A stretch of DNA of 64,000 nt from Meandrina meandrites (GCA_963693305.1 OY855905.1:26155937-26219936); one strand, 5' to 3'. Counted from the stretch's first letter, positions 34,707 through 49,800 are shown. The notes: a model not told the origin generated them from the letters alone. Program-made: numbers and translations.

Positions 34707-34847
34707 CGCATCTACAGAAATAAGGTGGAAATCAACGTCCTGATAAGAAGTTAGATATCGGTTACCCTTTTGCTTTTACAACAAACAAACAAACAAACAC
34801 ACTGCTCCGGTTTTGCGACCACCTTTCGCCCTCTATTATTGCATTTT

Positions 34848-37800
34848 TTACAAGGTCTGACAAACCCCGTCCAAGGGGTAACACTGGACTCCTCGCCTGC
34901 CCACAGCGTCATCCAGGAGTCTCCTGGGAAGCCTCCTTAGAAAGGTACGCGCTGCTTTGTCCGAATCTCTCCTGGCGTAAAGAACGCATAGAATGTGCTT
35001 TAATTTGTTTGGCAGGTTCAAACGGTCAGTGATGCCCAAACTGATCTTGACTTCGGTTCTAGAGCTGTCTTCTTCGCAAATAAACTTGTAAAACGCGTCG
35101 GGGTGATTGTAAAATGTCGCGCATCGCTCTGACAGCCTGCTGTCGGCGCGTCTCCAAATATCACTCGCGCTGCCCAAGAAGTCTTCGTCATCATCGTCAT
35201 CACCTTCATCATCAGCCTCTTCTTCAGAGCCAGCCGAGCCTGCTCCGGTGGATCGAGAGGTCGGACTAGAGCTGGAGGATAGCGAGCCTGTAAAACCCAA
35301 AAAAATAACTTGAAACGGCCACAGATCCTCTATAAGATACTCATACCACAGGTGTACTGGAGCTGTTAGCATAGGAAGGGTTAGCCACAATAGTGCTCGT
35401 CGGTTTTGTAAGGGATCTAGTCAGCCTTCGAAACCTTCATCGATCATGATAGACATTTCGTTTTTCTACTTGAGATAAATCTTTGAAGCATACGGCCACC
35501 GCATAGTGCAACCTCATCTGGGAAACTATTCAGTAAAGAAAGTAACAACTTCTTTCGGTCCAAAACGTGATGTTTCAAAATTTTTTCCACCAAAATATAA
35601 ATATAAAGGCATGGGTAGAGGTTAAGAGGATCAAGAAAGTAGTGCACAAGGGCAACTACTAGACGTCCAATCAAATTCTTCCAACAAGTACTGAAAGAAA
35701 AACATACAGACCAGTAGGGAGAATTAACATGTTGACTCTAAAAAACAACAAGCTCACTTCTACTGCTCCGAGTGGTAAAGTTTAGGTCATTTATCCTGAT
35801 TTCTGGCTGTACATCTTCGCTGACAATCACACTGCCTCGCTCTTTAGGCGCCGTCTTGTGATATTGATCTTGTCCAGACCTCTCAGTTGATGGCCGCCGA
35901 TCAAAACGTGGCGGAGAAGACACACAGATCAGCATTCCGCGCTCTAGTAGGTACTGGCCTGTGAAACAAAACCAAACGAAACGATTGGAGTGGAAAGGGA
36001 CTGAACAAGGGAACCGACTAAACATGTTAATTTAAATTCAAATTCAATGACTTTAACCTGAATTCCTGCACTTTACACAGGGATAAATCAAGTTCACATG
36101 TGATCATTTTTAATGTCAATTGGCAACTTTTAAGAATGGAGGGAGCGATGTAGGGAGGAAGGGAGGGGGAGCGAGGGAGAGAGGGAGAGAGGGAGGGAAG
36201 AAAGGAGGGAGGGAAGGAGGGAAGGAGGGAGGGAGGAAGGGAGCGAGGGAGGGAGGGAGGGAAGAAAGGAGGGAGGGAAGGAGGGAGGGAGGGAGCGAGG
36301 GAGGGAGGGAGTGAGGGAGCGAGGGAGGGAGCGAGGGAGAGAGGGAGGGAAGAAAGGAGGGAGGGAAGGAGGGAAGGAGGGAGGGAGGAAGGGAGCGAGG
36401 GAGGGAGGGAGGGAGGGAGGAAGGGAGCGAGGGAGGGAGGGAGGGAAGAAAGGAGGGAGGGAAGGAGGGAGGGAGGGAGCGAGGGAGGGAGTGAGGGAGA
36501 GAGGGAGAAAAGAAAGGAGGGAGGGAAGGAGGGAAGGAGGGAGGGAGGAAGGGAGCGAGAGAGGGAGGGAGGGAGGGAGGGAGGGAGGGAGGGAGGGAGG
36601 GAAGGAGGGAGGGAGGGAGGGAGTGAGTGAGGGAGAGATGGACTAACTGATAAATAGGCTTACTTTAAGTGTCTCCAATTAGTAGAGGGATGTTCCCCTC
36701 GGCTACGGTTTCTTCTTTTTTACACATTAATAAAACATTTATTGTTATTGTTGTTGAAGGAAGGAGGGATACTATAGTTATCAACTCACCAAGCTCCAAT
36801 CCCGTTTCTGTCTCCGTGCTGCCAATGCACACGCCCAGATTATCATAACCATTATCACGAACATAGTTCTCCATCCACTCAACTAGCGCCGCTCCCGAGA
36901 AACACTTGTGAATGGTGTGCAGATCTTTGAGCATTGCTTGGATGACAAAATCCGCAGGGGCATTGGCACTAGCCTGATGCGAACTGATGCTAACCGATGA
37001 CGTGAATTCGTCACTCCGATACTGCTGCTGCATAATCAGCACCTAAATGAAAAATAAAAAAAACCATGAAACCCTAATTTAAATGTAGCTTACAATTTTC
37101 CCTTCAGCATAATTTTATTGTACTTTTCGTTCCTTGGTGGCCTCACCTGTTTGTAGAGGGAGTGGTACATGGAGATAAGTCGGTCTGTTGGGCTGGTGTA
37201 TAACTGCAAGTATTGCACGATAGGATCCTTGAAAAATATCAAAAAGACATGTCAGCCATCACTGCTTAAGCTCCCCTTCACTCAGTTTCTCCCCAGCCTT
37301 TCCACCACTCATCACTCCTAAATCCGCACTGCCTCAAAGCTAGCAATTTGTTTGCGATTTTAAAGAAAAACTCGTCTGGCTATTTATAACACTGACCAAC
37401 ACTGAAATTTTTAAGGTGGCTCCATATTTATTCCGGGCGCACTTGTCCATGACAAACTTTGCGTTATAACTATTTAGGCTTTGACGCGATGACGGTGAAA
37501 CTTTGGGAAAATGTTCACCTATCATTCGGTAATAGTAATATGAAATTCGATTTAACTGGATAAAAATATTTTTGATATTACTGGCAATTAATTAGACCCC
37601 ACTTTTTACAAAAAATCGAGTCTAGAAAAAAATTTTGCTGTTAGATTATGGCTAAACTTCTAAAATCAGCTTATATTGACTAAATACATATTATAGTCAA
37701 GTTTTAGAAAAATCGTCGGAACAGAATCGCTGAAATATTAAGGTCACCTAAATTCGACACTTAAATTCTATTGAAATGTTCTTTTCTTGGCGCCTGTTGT

Positions 37801-40800
37801 GAAAACAAGCTACGAACCCAAATTTCTGCAAGAATAATAATAAGAACTTTATTTAAGTGTCAGGGTAGGTATTTAGCTTACAGAAGCTAATTGGGGACAC
37901 TACTACGTTACAATATATTAAGATTTAAAATATACAGTTAAGAATACGAATTAAGAATTAATTGGGTACACTAGGCTACTTTAGAATATATTAAAATTTA
38001 CAGTGTACGATAATTTACTATATTAAAAGCGATAATTTACTATGTTAAGAATTAGGATGGATAAATAAGAATGAATAATTTAAAAAACTGTTTCTAAAAT
38101 TACGAATACAATATAATACAAGAGAGGAATAAAAATTGATATTTAAGTGAGTAGTTTAAGAATTAAGAAGTGCATATGAGACAGTTTGAACACCCATCCT
38201 CGATTAGAGCACTGAGGTCTTTGTTTCTAATATTCTTTCTAAAGTTACCGACGGTCAGTCTATTTTTGTCATCCCCAATGCTTGCTAAATCAATGTGCCT
38301 CGCCGATTTGCGATCGTGACAACCGTTAAAAAGTATTTGCTTTCCCAGTAAACATTACAAAATGATCGAAAACCTTCTCAAACCAACAAAGTTACATTTG
38401 TCATAAATGTTTCAAAATTACACCGCAGTTTTGTGTCAAACTCCTTCCAAACAAACTTCAGGGTACTGCAATGTTTTTGCATCGATTTTTTGCTGCTGTA
38501 CGATGCTGTAAATTGGAGAATTTGTGTTGGGATTTCAGCGGCTCCGCGACTGTTCTCTGGCCAAGCGGACAAGCAGTTTTGTTTATGTAGTTCTGAATAC
38601 GAAATGAGCACGTGGGTTATTTATTGCACGAACTCGCACCTTTTCTTTTTCTTCAGATTTCTTTGTTTCAAACGGCCAGTCGAATTAATTCAAAAGTCCC
38701 ATGCCCCCAGAGCCCTTCGTTTCTCGTGCCAAGGCCGTGCCAAGGCCCTGCCGGCTAAGAGAAGCGAAAAGGGCTATTGGGGACGAGAACGAGCTAAAAA
38801 AGGTGTTTAGTTAAACACAGCTTAAAATCGATTCCTTCATAGAAGTTGCTAACTGATATTTTTTACTTCAAAGATATCGCAATAAAACACAAAATAACAG
38901 CTTACTTGAACACTATGTAAAATTTAGTCTCTCAGTTTTCTGCTGCTGATTTTCGTTTTGTTAAACCTGATTCAACGGAACATGTTTTGCTGGTGTGAAT
39001 GGGTAATAGGCTTTGTACAATAGTCAGCCTGACTCACCATGGCCGCGGCCAGTGTATCATACGCTAATCCGTCCCCTCCACCGTAGAAAAACTGCATTAG
39101 GCACTGAAAAAGAAAAACAGAATAATAAAAAAATAGATTCGTGTGTGCGAGAAACTCAAGAACACTACAGAAAAAAATACAGTTTACCAACAATTCTGAA
39201 AAGCAAATGCACCAATGTGTCTGTTTACATTATCAGAGAGAAAAAGAAATTTCAAAGGGACATTAAAAGTTGAGCACTCATGTTCAAGACCAGGCGCAGA
39301 AAACAAAAAGAGATTTAATTATTAGAAGTGTTGTTTCTCGAGTTTACTGATCTAGTTATGAATAATAAAGATTCCACGTAAGCCAAAGATTTACAAATTA
39401 CAAAAGAGTGAGGAGGAAGCACTGAAAGCACGCAGACACTTGAATTAAAAGTGCAGAGAGGAGTCCTTACCGCTATAGCCTGTAGGAGGAGCTTGCTTTG
39501 TTGTGATGCTAAAGATTTTCGTCTCACCAAACGATGTGATTCCTCCTCGAAATTCTAGTAAGAAAACGTCATATTAAAAAAAAATAAAAATAAAATAAAG
39601 TAACCCTTAAAATATTTTAGTCCATTACTGGCCGAATGATATTTTGCTTTCCATATTCACGTTAATTATTGGTGTTGATGATGAAAAACATGGAAAAACA
39701 ATTGACCACGACCCCATAAAACAACTAATTTTGTCTCACTACTATCATTTCAGAAGCCAAGAGGACCTTGAAAATGAAAACTGACTATAGCTAAAGTACA
39801 TGAAGAAATGACAAGCTTTGCTTTATTTTCTAATCAAAGAGAGGTGTTAGCATTCAGATTTTCTGTCACGTTTCCAGACTGAACGACTCAAAACTCTATC
39901 TTTACAATCGAATGGAGTTGCCACTGTAAAAAAAAAATTAATTTATGTATCGATCCATCCCTCCTTTAGCTGCTCAATACCCACCCGGGCCACTGCAGTC
40001 CAGAGGTCTGTGAGAAATTTGCTGAAGTTGTCTGGGTACAACACGCCGTGAAACCTCTGCAGTTCACATGATAGCAGTTCCATGGCCGGCGTCAGGCGCT
40101 TACGGATGGTGAATCCTGGGAGATCGAGGTCAAGTAAAGACCGTAAAACCTCTTTGAAAAGCTTGTTGATCTGAAACAACAAAACAGCATTCACTAAGGG
40201 GCAGGGAAAAGCATCCGTACTCTGGAGGTGTCCGTATTGCGGAGGTAGAGTTTATATGAATTTTGTTCTCTTGCGGACCAAATGAATTCGAAGTGTCCGT
40301 AATGGAGAGGTGTCCGTAAAACACTGATTTTAATCTGAATAACAGCATAATCGGCGGTTGCAAAATTAAACTGATTGACGAATCACCGTCAAAATCTTTG
40401 GTACGAGTCGTTCAAAGAAAAATTCATGTTCTTTGGCAACTTTAATCCTTTGTGGATTAATTTTGAAATTACACTGAAAATAGGATGAGAATTAAATTGG
40501 TACATTCGTTGCTTATTGGCGAGATTGAGCGAGTTTGTGCGAGATAACGCAAGTTTAGGCGAGTTAAGGAAGATTGAACATAATTTCAAGTTGCGAAATG
40601 GGGCGAGTTAAAGCGAGCTAAGGTCTCAGAGAAGGCCTAAGAAAAATGTTGAAGGGTGGGGAATTATCTTCTTGATGTATGAACGGCTGGTTTAGAGAAA
40701 TCTTTAGTGAATTCTAAAATGTTTCATTGACAATACCACTTTTGCTGAAAGATACCCTGTGCAATAAACTAGCTGTAGATTTCATACCTTTGTAAATCAA

Positions 40801-43800
40801 AAGTTAAAATGACGATAATGAACTCACTCTGTAAGTGACTAATTTAACTTGAGAAATCTCCAGTCTGCAAAACTCCTCAGTGTGATAATTTAGCATGTTT
40901 AGCACATCAGTGTCATGAGGTACTTCTGTCCTTGGTTGAGGAACGTCACTTCTGCCTTCAGCTGTAAACAACGTGAAGCAATGTCGACATTTATAACAAA
41001 GTGAAAACTGAACAAAATGCCAAGTCAGACAACCATTGGGGCGAGAAATCAAATTCTGAGTAACGGCAGAACTTTTTTAACAGCCGTATGCTAGGGTCGT
41101 CACGCAACGCTTTTCCTTACTTGCGTGACGGCTTCGAGAGGTGCTCAGTTTTCGTACAGTAATACACCCGCTCCAAACAAAAGACCCAACCTACCGGCGT
41201 TTTACTCCGCTATCTCTAGCAAGAAGTGCCAAGAAGCATTAATGCTTTCCCTGGAAGGCATGCAAGTCCATTTCAGGTCACCCATTTTATACTCCTGAGT
41301 GGAGAGGGGTGCGTTTAGATTAAAAATGTCTTTCCAAAGAAAACAGCACAAAGGCCCTGACCAGGACACAAACCCGGACCGCTCGATCTGGAGTTGAACA
41401 CTAACCACTAGGCCACTGCGTCTTTCACAAGAGTTCCATTGTTACTTCTAAGTAGCATTTTATTTTTTTATCCCCTAGGCTCCCCCACTGGGTGTCTATT
41501 TCCTTTTACGCGGAGTTTGTAGTCCATGAGTATTCCTGAGAAGTATTCAAGGCTTATTTGGCACTTGATCTATAACAACAATAGTGTAGTGTACTCTACA
41601 GGAATTCATCCCAGCGAAATACCCCCGAACTTGACATTTTTGCCAATTCAATGTGACCCGTTTTACGAAGAGTTTTATTCCTCGTGTATGTGGAGGATGG
41701 GTGCCTGGAATATACAGGGGGGCCACCACTGATGTCAGCCGGCCCCCCAGATGAAATAACGCTCCCATGGCTGGCAATCCACACAAAGCAGCCATCAGCC
41801 CCCACGCCCTAGCACCCGTCACACTGACTAGGTCAATAGAATGAAGAAAGAAAGAAAAATAAAATAAACGTACAAACTTAGTTACCTGCACTGCTAACGG
41901 AAATGCCATCTAGGCTTGGTCCATTCTCGCAGTAAGAAAGAGAAAGGTTAAGATGATGATCAGATACCATGGAATCAGGATTGCTGATAGCTGACGTCAC
42001 ATGGTCTAAAAGCCATGCCAGAATATTTCTCAAGATCGCAACATTGCTCATTCTGACGCCCATCTGAGGAGAGAACGCAACGTACAGCAAATGTTAAGTT
42101 GTACTAAAGGTAAATTATAATGTTTGTTCCAATCCTAACGGATCGAGAGTTGGATGGCTCACTGATGGCGCCAGAGTAGTGCTACGACCCTGGATAAGAA
42201 GCTCATTACAGCCAGTGACAAAATCTTAGGACACATGCATGCTGCTTTTCCCACTTTAAACATGACACTATTGAGTACACCGTATTCCCCCCTTTACAAT
42301 GTTGTGTAGCGTGAAAAAATAATGTCTCCAATTGCTGCCTATTTTCGCCTACAAAGTTAAACGCACTACACAAGGAGTTCGAATACATCACGCTATCCAA
42401 GATTGCATGGGGAGATGGGGTTGGTGTGCCAACAACCTTTGTTGGCGATTGTTTAGTCAATGGCAGATTATCACCAGAATTCATTTACAATTCCTAGGTG
42501 GCGAGGGGCCAAGAACACACACCAGGAGCCCAGCCTCATGATCCATATTCCAATCCACTAGCCATTTTGTTTGCACACCTTGTAGGTAAGGTTGTACCGT
42601 TATAATAAGTAAGTAAGGCAGAACTATTTCAGATTCAAAGCAATTATTTGAAGACAAAAAACCTGACACGTTCAACTGTGCGGTGGAAATAACTTGTGCA
42701 GCTATCCTTCACAGGTGACAAAAAACTTTTGATATAAAAGATTCAACCCATCTCATTAAAATTTAAAAGTTAGGTGTATGTTTTTCTCTTGGTTGGAATA
42801 AACTTTATTGTTTACTGTTAGTGGTTCAGATTAATACCTTTTGATATCGACTTAACAGAAATTTTCTCCTCAGTTGTCTTCATGCATTATGAAAAGTGCT
42901 AGTTGGGTCCAAAACATGACTTTCGATTAACACAATTTCCTCGTGTCAGTTCCTTTTTCTTGAATTGCTAACTTTATATTGATAAACTGGATATAAAATA
43001 CTTGTTATTTCTCAACTGTAACGGAGAAAGCGTCAGTTAAAATAACAAACACTGAAGAATAGTTGGGATAGGCTTAGCTGTGAAGGAGCACAGTCGTGTG
43101 ATAATCACAAAGTGTTTTATGTTTGTTATACCTGATTCACACCAACAAAACACGTTTAGTTAAACCAGGTTTAAGAAAATGGAAATCAGCAACAGACAAC
43201 TGACAGACTAAATTTTACATAGGATTCAAGCATGCGCTAACTTGTGCTTTCATTATGCCAAATTTGAAGTCGATCAACAGCAGTCAGCAAATTCCATGAA
43301 GAAAACAATTTTAAACCATGTTTAACTAAACAACATTTAAACATGTTTAAGCTTTGGTGTGAATGGGGTATTAGATTTGTTTTTGTGTAGCTGTAAAACG
43401 TAAAGCAGACCTGCCGTGTAAGGGGCTCAAATTCACCAGGATTCATGGCTGTCCTCGAGATTCCCTCACATGGCGGTATAAATGTCCCTAAACCACAAAA
43501 AAAAAAAGAAAAATACAGAAAGATTACGCCAATAAAAGCATGACTATTATAATTTTGTGTTAAAATCTCCCAGAGGTTTATTGGAAATGAGAAGGAACAA
43601 CCAACACCATCACTAACAGCAACAACATGATAAGGTTATCTTCTACCTGTAAAGGGTTGAGCCCAACCTGACCAAGAAAACTGCGACTCCACTGTTTGAT
43701 AGCAACTGGGTGCATATGATCCCTCTTATCGGTGGAAATTACTTATTCAGAGAGTGTAATCGACACGGTGCTACTAAGCTTGACTTACCACTGCTATCCC

Positions 43801-46800
43801 TTGTATTGCAGCACTGTCTAGCAGAAGGATTGTAACGGCATCCCTGTAAATGCCTAGCATCCCGCTGAGTTCTGAGATGCCTCTGAACTCGGTCACCCAC
43901 AATGTCAGTAAGAAGTTCATCTGGCAACCCGCAAGTCTCCATTCCAAGGACATTGTCCGAGTACAACCTTACAAACGAAAACATTACCTGTAGAAAAGCA
44001 GAATGAAAGAATCTGTTAAAATAAAATGCCTATTGAACATAGTTCACACTACAAAGGAGTAGCTAAATGTGACAACTGAAAAACTATTTAGAATATGCAA
44101 AGGTTTCCCAGTCTTTCTGATAGGCTGGACTCTTCACGGTATGGGATAATTGTTATGACTCAATTCTCTTTTAAATACTGAAAGAATGCAAGGAGATTAG
44201 AATATGTAGGTTGATATCGGGGACTGATAAGTACCTGAATAAGCTTGTGGTAGAGGCTCTGTTTGATTTCCAGCGCCTCATTCCTCAAATCGTCATCTCC
44301 TCCTGATGTGGGGCACGCGGCAGCTGTATGTTCAGCTCTCTGAAGGCTTTCATCTGGACAAAGGATCTTGCAAAGATGACAAGCAAACGCTGCCACACGG
44401 TTTACAGCACAAATCACATCCACGAACGAACTGGAAATTGGCAAAACGTGCGGCATATCATCGATTGAGTGACTCACGTCCGAGTGACGATCGTTGTCAC
44501 ATTTGCCTCTTGCTTGACGAGACTGTGAGGAGCGGCTGCCAGACCTAGTACGGGGAAAGCTCTCTACACTATTCCCAGAACGTATCGACCCAACAGCAGT
44601 ACAAAAACTGTCGCATTCAGACAGTTTAGAGCCAACTGAGCCACCTGGGGAGTCACGGAGTTTAGCAAGGAGTTTGTTTCGAGGGGCTGGAATGGTCACT
44701 GGGGCACTTGGCCTCTTCTGGGCAACTTTTCCACCAGCTAGAACAGAGCTTTGCTTACTGTCATCTACCTCTGGTTTGCGTACATCTTGTCTTCCTTTGT
44801 TCTCTTCTGTTCCTAAACAACTTTGTCTTCCTGGGCAAGTTTGACAGGAGTTTCTCTGGTTACTGTCTTTACGTTCTTTACCACTTATTCCTCCGTCCTC
44901 AATCGGTTGTAAGGTTGGACGAGTGGAACGAAGACCTACTTCTGGAGCAGGACTTATCTTTGAAGCTTCTTTTTTAGCACCTTCTCTTAGTTGCCGTTGG
45001 TCCCCGCTTGACACAGAATTTGGATCAGCAAAAGCACCATCACCAGAAATGGCTTTGCCACGTGTAATCCTCGTCTTCCCCTCGTCCTCTATGAAGTTAA
45101 ATGAGTCAGACGTGTGAATGGAGCCATCACTGTCTGATTCATCCGTGGTATCGTTCTCAAATGGGGTGCTTTGGTTCCTTGACTCAGAAGCTTTGGAATG
45201 CCATGAATATTCTGAAATGGAATCACCTTCAGGTAAAACCTCAGCATCCTCTTGTGTCATATGACTTTCAGATCCCCTCATCTGCGCATCCTCAGGGTTT
45301 ATTTCATTCTCAGGAAGGTGTACCTCAACCGCTTCGTTTGGTGGTTCTTGAGCACTGGCTGACAAAGAAGCTCCCCCATTCTCAAGGGGCTGCACCACAC
45401 AGCATTCTTCTGTCATGGTCGACGCTAAATGTTCTACTTCGTTCTTCTCTGTACCACTTTCTAACTGATCCAGCTTGCATCTGGTATCGTTTTGTGTTTC
45501 GACCACGTGATGTTGAGATTCACTCAAATGTGCACCGCTAGGATGTTTACCATTCTCAAGAGACTTGACCACACAGCTTTCCTTCTTCACTGAGAATCCA
45601 GAATTTTCAACGTCGTTCTTGTCTGCGCTACCTTCTAACAGATTCATCTCGGGTGTGTTACCGTTTTCAGCCTGCTCCGAGTGCTTTTGTCCATCCTTGG
45701 TATTTGCACCATTCTCAAGAGGTTTCCCTGCACAGCTTTCTTTCAAAAGTGTTCCCCCATTCGTCGAGTGTTCAGGAACAGTAGGTTTCTTGGGCTTGTT
45801 TTCTTCTGAATCATCCACCTTTGAAACACACTGACTTTGGTCTGAATCATCTGCATGCTCTCCAGACACCTCTCTGCTTAACTTATCACCATTTTGTAGC
45901 TTTCCTGAACTTGTTTCATCGTTGTTGCCATTCCTGTGTCCCGATAAACCTCGTTTGGTATTTTCATGGTTGTCTGATGTCTTCAATGAAGTGACATCTT
46001 CATCTCCGGTTTGGTCTAATGTGATGCCTTCGTTTTCGTCTGGCTGATCAAACTGGGCATTTTTGCTACTCTGTATACTCTCCTCCATGTCTGCATCACT
46101 ACCTTGTGCCACTGCAGTAGCCCAAGAGCTAATTGACTCCCCAAGGCTCCTTGCAAGACCTGATGAGCCTTGCTCATGATATTCTTCTTGGTCAACCTTC
46201 ACGCTTGTAGGTGATTCTTTTTCACTGGGTTCTCCTTGACTGCTGGATTGGTGCTGCACAATTTTAAGCTTGTTATTGGAATCATCTTTCGCTCTGGGCA
46301 CATGGATTTGTGCAACTACATTTATCTGCTGTTTACGGTCTGACTTAGGTCCACTTCTGCCATTAGCTACATTCCGCACACTAGGGGTCTCTTCTTCTGA
46401 ACTACTGTCGTAAAGTACACCGGGTCGCCTCCACCTTGGACTTTTTACTCTTGCAGGGGGACTTGAGCCCTGATGGTCCTTGCTTGACTGTAGTGGTTCT
46501 TTACCTCTTGACTACAAGGCAAAATATAGCAATCAGTATAACTTACCCTGCAGCTACCTACAACACATCTCATTAAGGTGGCTGAACACAGTTTTGGAAG
46601 ATTTGAGTACCTGTTTTTTATCACAACGTCTCATTAAAATGCTAGCAGCCGATGAGCCCGTACTTGGCATGCTCAATATACAATTCCGCTTAAGTCAATT
46701 TTTGAAGTTAGTTTTGTTAAGAGGTCCGTTTCCATGACAACGGAAGAGATCAAATGCGACCGAAAAAACTATTATTTTTCCATTTTGCAGAAAATCTGCT

Positions 46801-49800
46801 CATTAGATTTTTATTTAAAATTGCACACATGTAAATGGGGCCGTGATATCTTAATGGCAGGATTTTCACATGATTCTGACAGACAGCTTTTTATTTATTT
46901 ACAAAAATGATTTTGTACTTAATTCTGAGGCCTATTACTGATTTCCTCTGTCAGTTTCTTATTTTTTTGCTTCAAGCCTCTGAGTCATAACATTGTCTGA
47001 AAGCATGCAAAAATTTATTAATTTTTAATGACTAGATTTTGAAAAAGACCAAATTGTTTACATAACGAAGCGATCACAATTTTTGACCATAGTGCGCATG
47101 CGCAGCATTTTGCCTCTGTGAAAATTCGCGAACGCGAATGTTTATTTCGTGCAGATTTCGCGCTGTAGAGCTGTAAAGCATGTTCACGGAAAACGAAAGA
47201 GAGAACTTGTTAAAGGTTAAGTCGCCCCAACCGCGGGCAAACGAACTCTAAAATGATTTACAAGGGCATTTAAAGGGACTACATCTGAAGTGCCACGAGG
47301 GCGGCGAGCGGATCTTTTTGTCGAAGTTGGTGGATTTGCCAGTATTGCAAGACCTTGCTCGCCATGTGCTTTCCACAAGTTTTCAAGGTCATTCAAACCG
47401 ATACCGGAATCAGCCAGTCTTTTGGCCAAAGACCTTTTCACGACTCCAGAACGGATCACTTCGTCGAAGGACTTCAGCAAACGATGGCTTGTGTCTAGGT
47501 ATGCTAGATCTTCCATTGCTGAACTCAGCTTCGCTGTGTTGCTCTTGTTGATGATTTCACTTACAGTTGTTGCAATGGAAGAGTTGAAGAGGATTTTTGT
47601 CAGAGCTTTCACATCTTCAACTGCATCATGGCTGTTGAAATCACTGTTAAAAAGATGTTTGTACAGAGCTGCTTGGTTTATGTTAACAAAGGAACCGTCA
47701 GCTGCTTTCAGGGCTTCGCGTTTATCTTTGACAAAATTACGGAACAGGATCAGACTGTCAGCAAAGTGAATATTTAGATCTTTAAGTTTCGGAACGAGCT
47801 CTGGACAGTATTGAAGGATTGTTCTCAGTAAGACTGGCGTATCAAAAGTGTTAGCGTTATGGCCAATTAGGACGATATTTATGGAGCTACTGTGATCAGC
47901 TGGCACGTTTAGTGAACTGATTTCTTCGAGGAAACCTACAAACAATTTTAGACATTCCTGGTGCGTCACAGTTTCCAAGAAGATGCCTCCACGATGAAGA
48001 ACTTTTCTGCCACCCATCCATGTTGTCTGCAGTTTATTTACTCGCGTAGCATGAGGAGAAATGTTTTTTTCTGGAAGTGTATATTTTGAAAATGTTTGGC
48101 CTTCTTTGGTTTGTGCTGCAAGTTGTATTATTTCCGCTGCCTTCCCCCCACAGCTTGTTTCGGTGTCGAATACGACGAAAACAAAGTTTCCACCACTTAT
48201 TTCACCAGTTGGACATTTGACATATTTCTTGGGAGGTCGGCAAGTAAAGCAAGGTACAGTGTTTTCAATTTCTTTGAAAGTTTCTGGCGTGACGTTTGCT
48301 TGTTTAACTAAATCGGGATTCAAGTTCAAAGCAATGCCGCTGTCATAAGTTATTTCCTCCCGGTTGAGCTCCGATTTATTTCTTGACTTTTTTTTCAAAT
48401 AGTTTTTTCTTCGCTGTTTTTTAAATTCAATAGTAGCCTTCCTTTTTTTCTGTTCTTCCCTCTCGCTGTCCATTGATCTTATGTTTTTCTCAGTGACTGT
48501 ACCAGGCTCAATATTTACGCATCGCAAGGTGTCAGCTAAATATTGTTTACCGAGGTTAGTTTGTGCGACAGCGGCAGCTACCCTTTGATCAGAACTTTCG
48601 CTTCCTCCGTAAAAACGAATCTTAGGTACCTTGGATCCCACCGTGCTATGGAAACTTTCATTAATTTGGGATGATGCATTTTCTACTATTTTGTTTATGA
48701 CAAGATCACTGGTATAGATTTCGAACAAATCAGTTAGAACTTTTTGTAATTTTTCACCCTTCAAGTCGGTGCCATTAGGGAGATCTTTGTGTTTGTAGTT
48801 TTCTGGATTTTTAAGCCACATGCACCAGCTCAAATTGTTATCTTTGCAGTGTTTGTGGTTCCCAAAAGCATGAGGAACAATAGCAGAAAGTGAAATTTTT
48901 AGTTTTTGGGGGTCTCCTTTGTTTTGGTTTAGGCAGTAGCTGAAACATTTCTTAAAGTAATCAATAACTTTTGGTGATAGTGTGGACTCTCCATCGCAAC
49001 TTTGTTGCTCCTGCCTTATTTTGTGTAAATGATTTACAAGTGTCCTTGATGCATGGGTTGTGTCCGACCATTTCTCGACATTATAGTCCACCTCTTCTCG
49101 AATCTTTGCTATTGTGGAACTGTCGTCATCTCCTATGAACACTGAGTATTTCACTCCGTTATTTGGTGCTTCACTGAACAGCTTAACTCCAACTTGTGCT
49201 TCCATAGACTTTGAAGAGCCCTTGTGGTTTAGACGACAGTCATGTCTTGCAGCTTTTACACCTTTCGACTTGGCATTGTCACAAATTCTGCAAACTTTAT
49301 TAGCAGATGCAAAACTAATAATCTGTTTAGTTTTTGAGCCAATTATAGCTCCATGTCCAGTCAGCGAATCATTTGCTTTTCCCCTTTTTAGCCACTGCAT
49401 GTCATAGGACACAGCCAAAGGTAACAGACCATCCTCATCAGGAACCTTCCCATTTGTTTTTTCTATTTCGGTTTCATTCTCTAACGCCATTTCACAGGAA
49501 TTTGCAGCAACAGCTTCTATGGCAACACCTATTTCTTGTTCACGACGTTTGTATGCACTTTTGTTTATTGAGGGTATATCAAGGGTTGTTAAGAAGCTTT
49601 TGATGTGACTATATCCTATGCCATTGTCGATTGCTCCAAGAGCAATTCTAGAATTTACGTCATAAGGCTGAGGCCCTCGCATGCCAAATTGATGCTGTCT
49701 TGAAGTTTTAATTTTGTTGATTTTTTTACAGATTTGACAAACCACTGATAAAATACTTGCACATCCCTCTTTTTTCTCTTCCACAGAGTTTGAAATACAA

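Noticed and set aside
36120..36646. Long open frames of RERGREGG-type protein
   Set aside because: They are pure translations of a (GGGA)n purine tract and are open in several frames; no gene signals.
39943..39984. Read-through of the UNC13-like exon to a TAA stop (VGIEQLKEGWIDT)
   Set aside because: A consensus donor (CGG/GTGGGT) lies at 39985 and downstream exons continue the MUN pattern in phase, so the stop is probably intronic.
44306..45834. Several plus-strand open frames of 64-146 codons
   Set aside because: They are antisense shadows of the 2.3-kb acidic exon, without homology or start context.
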